The position numbers were made by a program, and so were the translations under genes. Below, in pieces: positions 62,284 through 64,000 of a stretch of DNA of 64,000 nt (position 1 is its first letter; each line of letters starts with the position of its first letter). The notes under the pieces are model-generated. The model searched no databases, was not told the origin of the DNA, and saw only the letters and a program-made list of their open reading frames with translations. Origin of the DNA: RDXT01 sp033762375 (lineage in GTDB: Bacteria; Bacteroidota; Bacteroidia; J057); contig JANRLQ010000069.1 of assembly GCA_033762375.1 (NCBI GenBank), forward strand, positions 33,343-97,342. Reading direction: 5' to 3'.

Positions 62284-64000
62284 TCACTTCAGCCCCATGT
62301 CCGCCACGATCGCCTGGATCCGCTCACCGAGGGAGGCATACACGGCGTCAAAGTCTTCCTTGCCCTGCACAGGGGCCTGGACGCTGAAGTAAAACTTGAT
62401 CTTGGGCTCGGTCCCGCTGGGACGGGCGGAGATTTTGCTGCCGTCTGCAGTGTGGAACTGCAACACGTTGGAACTGGGGAAGTTGAGTTTGGTTTCCTCA
62501 CCCGTGCGCAGGTCCTTCTCGATCAGCGACTTGTAGTCCTGCATTTTCAGCACTTCGCTGCCGTTGATGGTTTTGGGCGGGTTGCTGCGCAGATCGGCCA
62601 TCATCTGCTGGATTTCTTCAGCGCCTTTTTTACCCTTGCGGCTCAGGGAGATCAGGCCCTCGCGGAAGAGGCCAAACTGGCTATATACTTCCAGCAGGAG
62701 GTCAAAGAGGCTCTTGCCCTGGTCCTTGGCCCAGGCTACCACCTCAGCCAGCATGGCGCAGGAGATGACCGCGTCCTTGTCACGCACAAAGTCGTTGACG
62801 AGGTATCCATAACTTTCTTCGCCGCCGCCGATGAATTTTTTCTGCCCTTCCAGCTCCTTGATCAGCTCGGCGATGTATTTAAACCCTGTCAGCACATTGT
62901 AGCAGTCCACGCCGTAGTGGGCCGCCATTTTGTCGAGGATGTCCGTGGTGACGATGGTCTTGGCGATGAACTGGTTGCCGTCGAGTTTGCCCTTGGCCTG
63001 CCAGGCATTGAGGAGGTAATAAATCATGCAGGTGGCGGCCTGGTTGCCGTTGAGGAGCTGCCACTCGCCGTGGTGGTTTTTGACCCCGATGCCCACGCGG
63101 TCAGCGTCCGGGTCCGTGCCCATCACGAGGTCAGCGTCCAGCTCACGGGCGAGGTTCAGGGCCAGGCTCATGGCCTCAGCCTCCTCCGGGTTGGGATAAA
63201 CCACCGTGGGGAAGTTGCCGTCAGGCGTAGCCTGGGCCTCGACGATGTGTACATCTGTGAAGCCGATTTTTGCCAGGGCCCGGGGCACGAGGGTGATACC
63301 GGTGCCGTGGATAGGCGAAAAGACGATCTTCAGGTCATGCTGGCGGGCAATGACTTCCGGGCTTACTACGTTGGTGGCCAGTGCCTCCAGATAGGGTTCG
63401 TCTATCACGGCAGAGATGCGCTCGATCAGGGCCTCATTGGCCGTGAACTTCACCTCGTCCAGGCTGATTTTTTGTACTTCAGCCACGATATTTTTGTCAT
63501 GCGGCGGAGTTACCTGCCCACCGTCATCCCAGTAGGCTTTGTAGCCGTTGTACTCCTTGGGGTTGTGAGACGCCGTGAGCACGACTCCCCCCTGACAGCC
63601 CAGGTGGCGGATGGTGAAAGAAAGCTCCGGGGTAGGGCGCAGGGCCTCAAACAGATACACTTTGATGCCATTGGCGGAGAAGACGGCAGCCGTGATCTCC
63701 CCGAAAAACTGGCTGTTGTTGCGGCTGTCGTAGGCGATGGCGACCTTAGCTCCCTGGGGGAAAGCCTGGTTCAGGTAGTTGGCATACCCCTGGGTGGCCA
63801 TGCCGATGGTATATTGGTTGACGCGGTTAGAGCCTATGCCCATGATGCCACGCAGGCCGCCCGTACCAAACTCCAGGTCCTGATAAAAGGCGTCTATGAC
63901 AGCGTCGGGGTTGCCGCCCGCGAGCAGGGCGTGAATTTCGGCCTTGGCACTGTCAGCGATGCCGCTGTCGAGCCAGGTATTGACTTTTTGCTGAATGGCG
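62284..64000 (-). CDS. Phosphoglucomutase/phosphomannomutase family phosphosugar mutase (5' end outside window)
   Basis: About 572 residues are visible; the frame runs off the right edge, so only a short N-terminal part is missing. The enzyme moves phosphate between C1 and C6 of glucose or mannose through a phosphoserine. Motifs: LEFGTGGLRGIMG near the front, active-site Ser in VLTASHNPKEYNGYKAYWDDGG, metal-binding DPDADRVGIG, sugar-binding GGGEESYGYLVND and the phosphate-binding RPSGTEPKIKFY. Size and the EFGTGGLRG block fit the Bacteroidota "phospho-sugar mutase" type. Substrate (glucose, mannose or both) is not decided by sequence. It converges with the PorU2-like gene; a terminator lies between them. 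Confidence 0.96.
   Translation of the reverse strand, partial: AIQQKVNTWLDSGIADSAKAEIHALLAGGNPDAVIDAFYQDLEFGTGGLRGIMGIGSNRVNQYTIGMATQGYANYLNQAFPQGAKVAIAYDSRNNSQFFGEITAAVFSANGIKVYLFEALRPTPELSFTIRHLGCQGGVVLTASHNPKEYNGYKAYWDDGGQVTPPHDKNIVAEVQKISLDEVKFTANEALIERISAVIDEPYLEALATNVVSPEVIARQHDLKIVFSPIHGTGITLVPRALAKIGFTDVHIVEAQATPDGNFPTVVYPNPEEAEAMSLALNLARELDADLVMGTDPDADRVGIGVKNHHGEWQLLNGNQAATCMIYYLLNAWQAKGKLDGNQFIAKTIVTTDILDKMAAHYGVDCYNVLTGFKYIAELIKELEGQKKFIGGGEESYGYLVNDFVRDKDAVISCAMLAEVVAWAKDQGKSLFDLLLEVYSQFGLFREGLISLSRKGKKGAEEIQQMMADLRSNPPKTINGSEVLKMQDYKSLIEKDLRTGEETKLNFPSSNVLQFHTADGSKISARPSGTEPKIKFYFSVQAPVQGKEDFDAVYASLGERIQAIVADMGLK

Noticed and set aside
1..64000. tRNA or rRNA genes
   Set aside because: I looked for the T-loop pattern GTTCGA(A/G)TCC with a fitting acceptor stem and for rRNA-like stretches, and found none. 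A dedicated scan could still find one missed by eye.

Overview
The window comes from a Bacteroidota bacterium, of a free-living, polymer-degrading kind. The evidence is a SusC/SusD pair, several secreted proteins with the C-terminal sorting domain of the type IX secretion system (T9SS), a PorV-like barrel next to a C25 peptidase of the PorU kind, a two-domain hybrid histidine kinase, and -7 promoter elements close to TAnnTTTG. The DNA is fairly GC-rich (mid-50s percent by eye). I cannot place it below phylum level. No rRNA, tRNA, CRISPR array or intact insertion sequence was seen.

Layout. 1-242: C-terminal end of a regulator with a LuxR-like helix-turn-helix (HTH). 389-6542: secreted hydrolases (GH5 endoglucanase with two CBM6 domains, M57 metallopeptidase lipoprotein, S8 peptidase). 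6601-14706: housekeeping and signalling genes (mnmE, TPR adenylate cyclase, aconitase) and a GH3 beta-glucosidase. 15001-17260: remnant of an M4 metallopeptidase, a barrel protein and a sulfotransferase-like protein. 17676-21014: a T9SS-exported FG-GAP protein and a small SH3b protein. 21155-27431: a type I restriction-modification island on the minus strand, in the order hsdR-hsdM-dinD-hsdS, with a DinD gene between the methylase and specificity subunits. 27620-34085: a barrel protein, hybrid kinase, DUF5686 protein and DUF1801 protein. 34267-50453: a polysaccharide-utilisation-like locus. 50466-62172: mixed genes ending in the PorV-like/PorU2-like operon. 62284-64000: a phosphosugar mutase cut by the window end.

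The most unusual region is 34267-50453. It starts with a xylulokinase-like FGGY protein that carries, after its kinase domain, the same HTH output domain that Bacteroidota regulators use. Next comes a paralogous FGGY kinase without the HTH, then susC, susD and two large paralogous FG-GAP/UnbV lipoproteins. There is no glycoside hydrolase and no sugar isomerase in the locus. A plausible reading is that the kinase-HTH protein senses the sugar or its phosphorylated form and controls the neighbouring uptake genes, a rough FGGY parallel to the ROK family of kinase-like repressors. Three copies of TGACGTAGT in the gap between the two kinases are candidate operator sites.

The T9SS theme links distant genes: the GH5, S8, M4-remnant and FG-GAP (17676) proteins all end in sorting domains of the kind a PorU/PorV-type complex would process at the cell surface.
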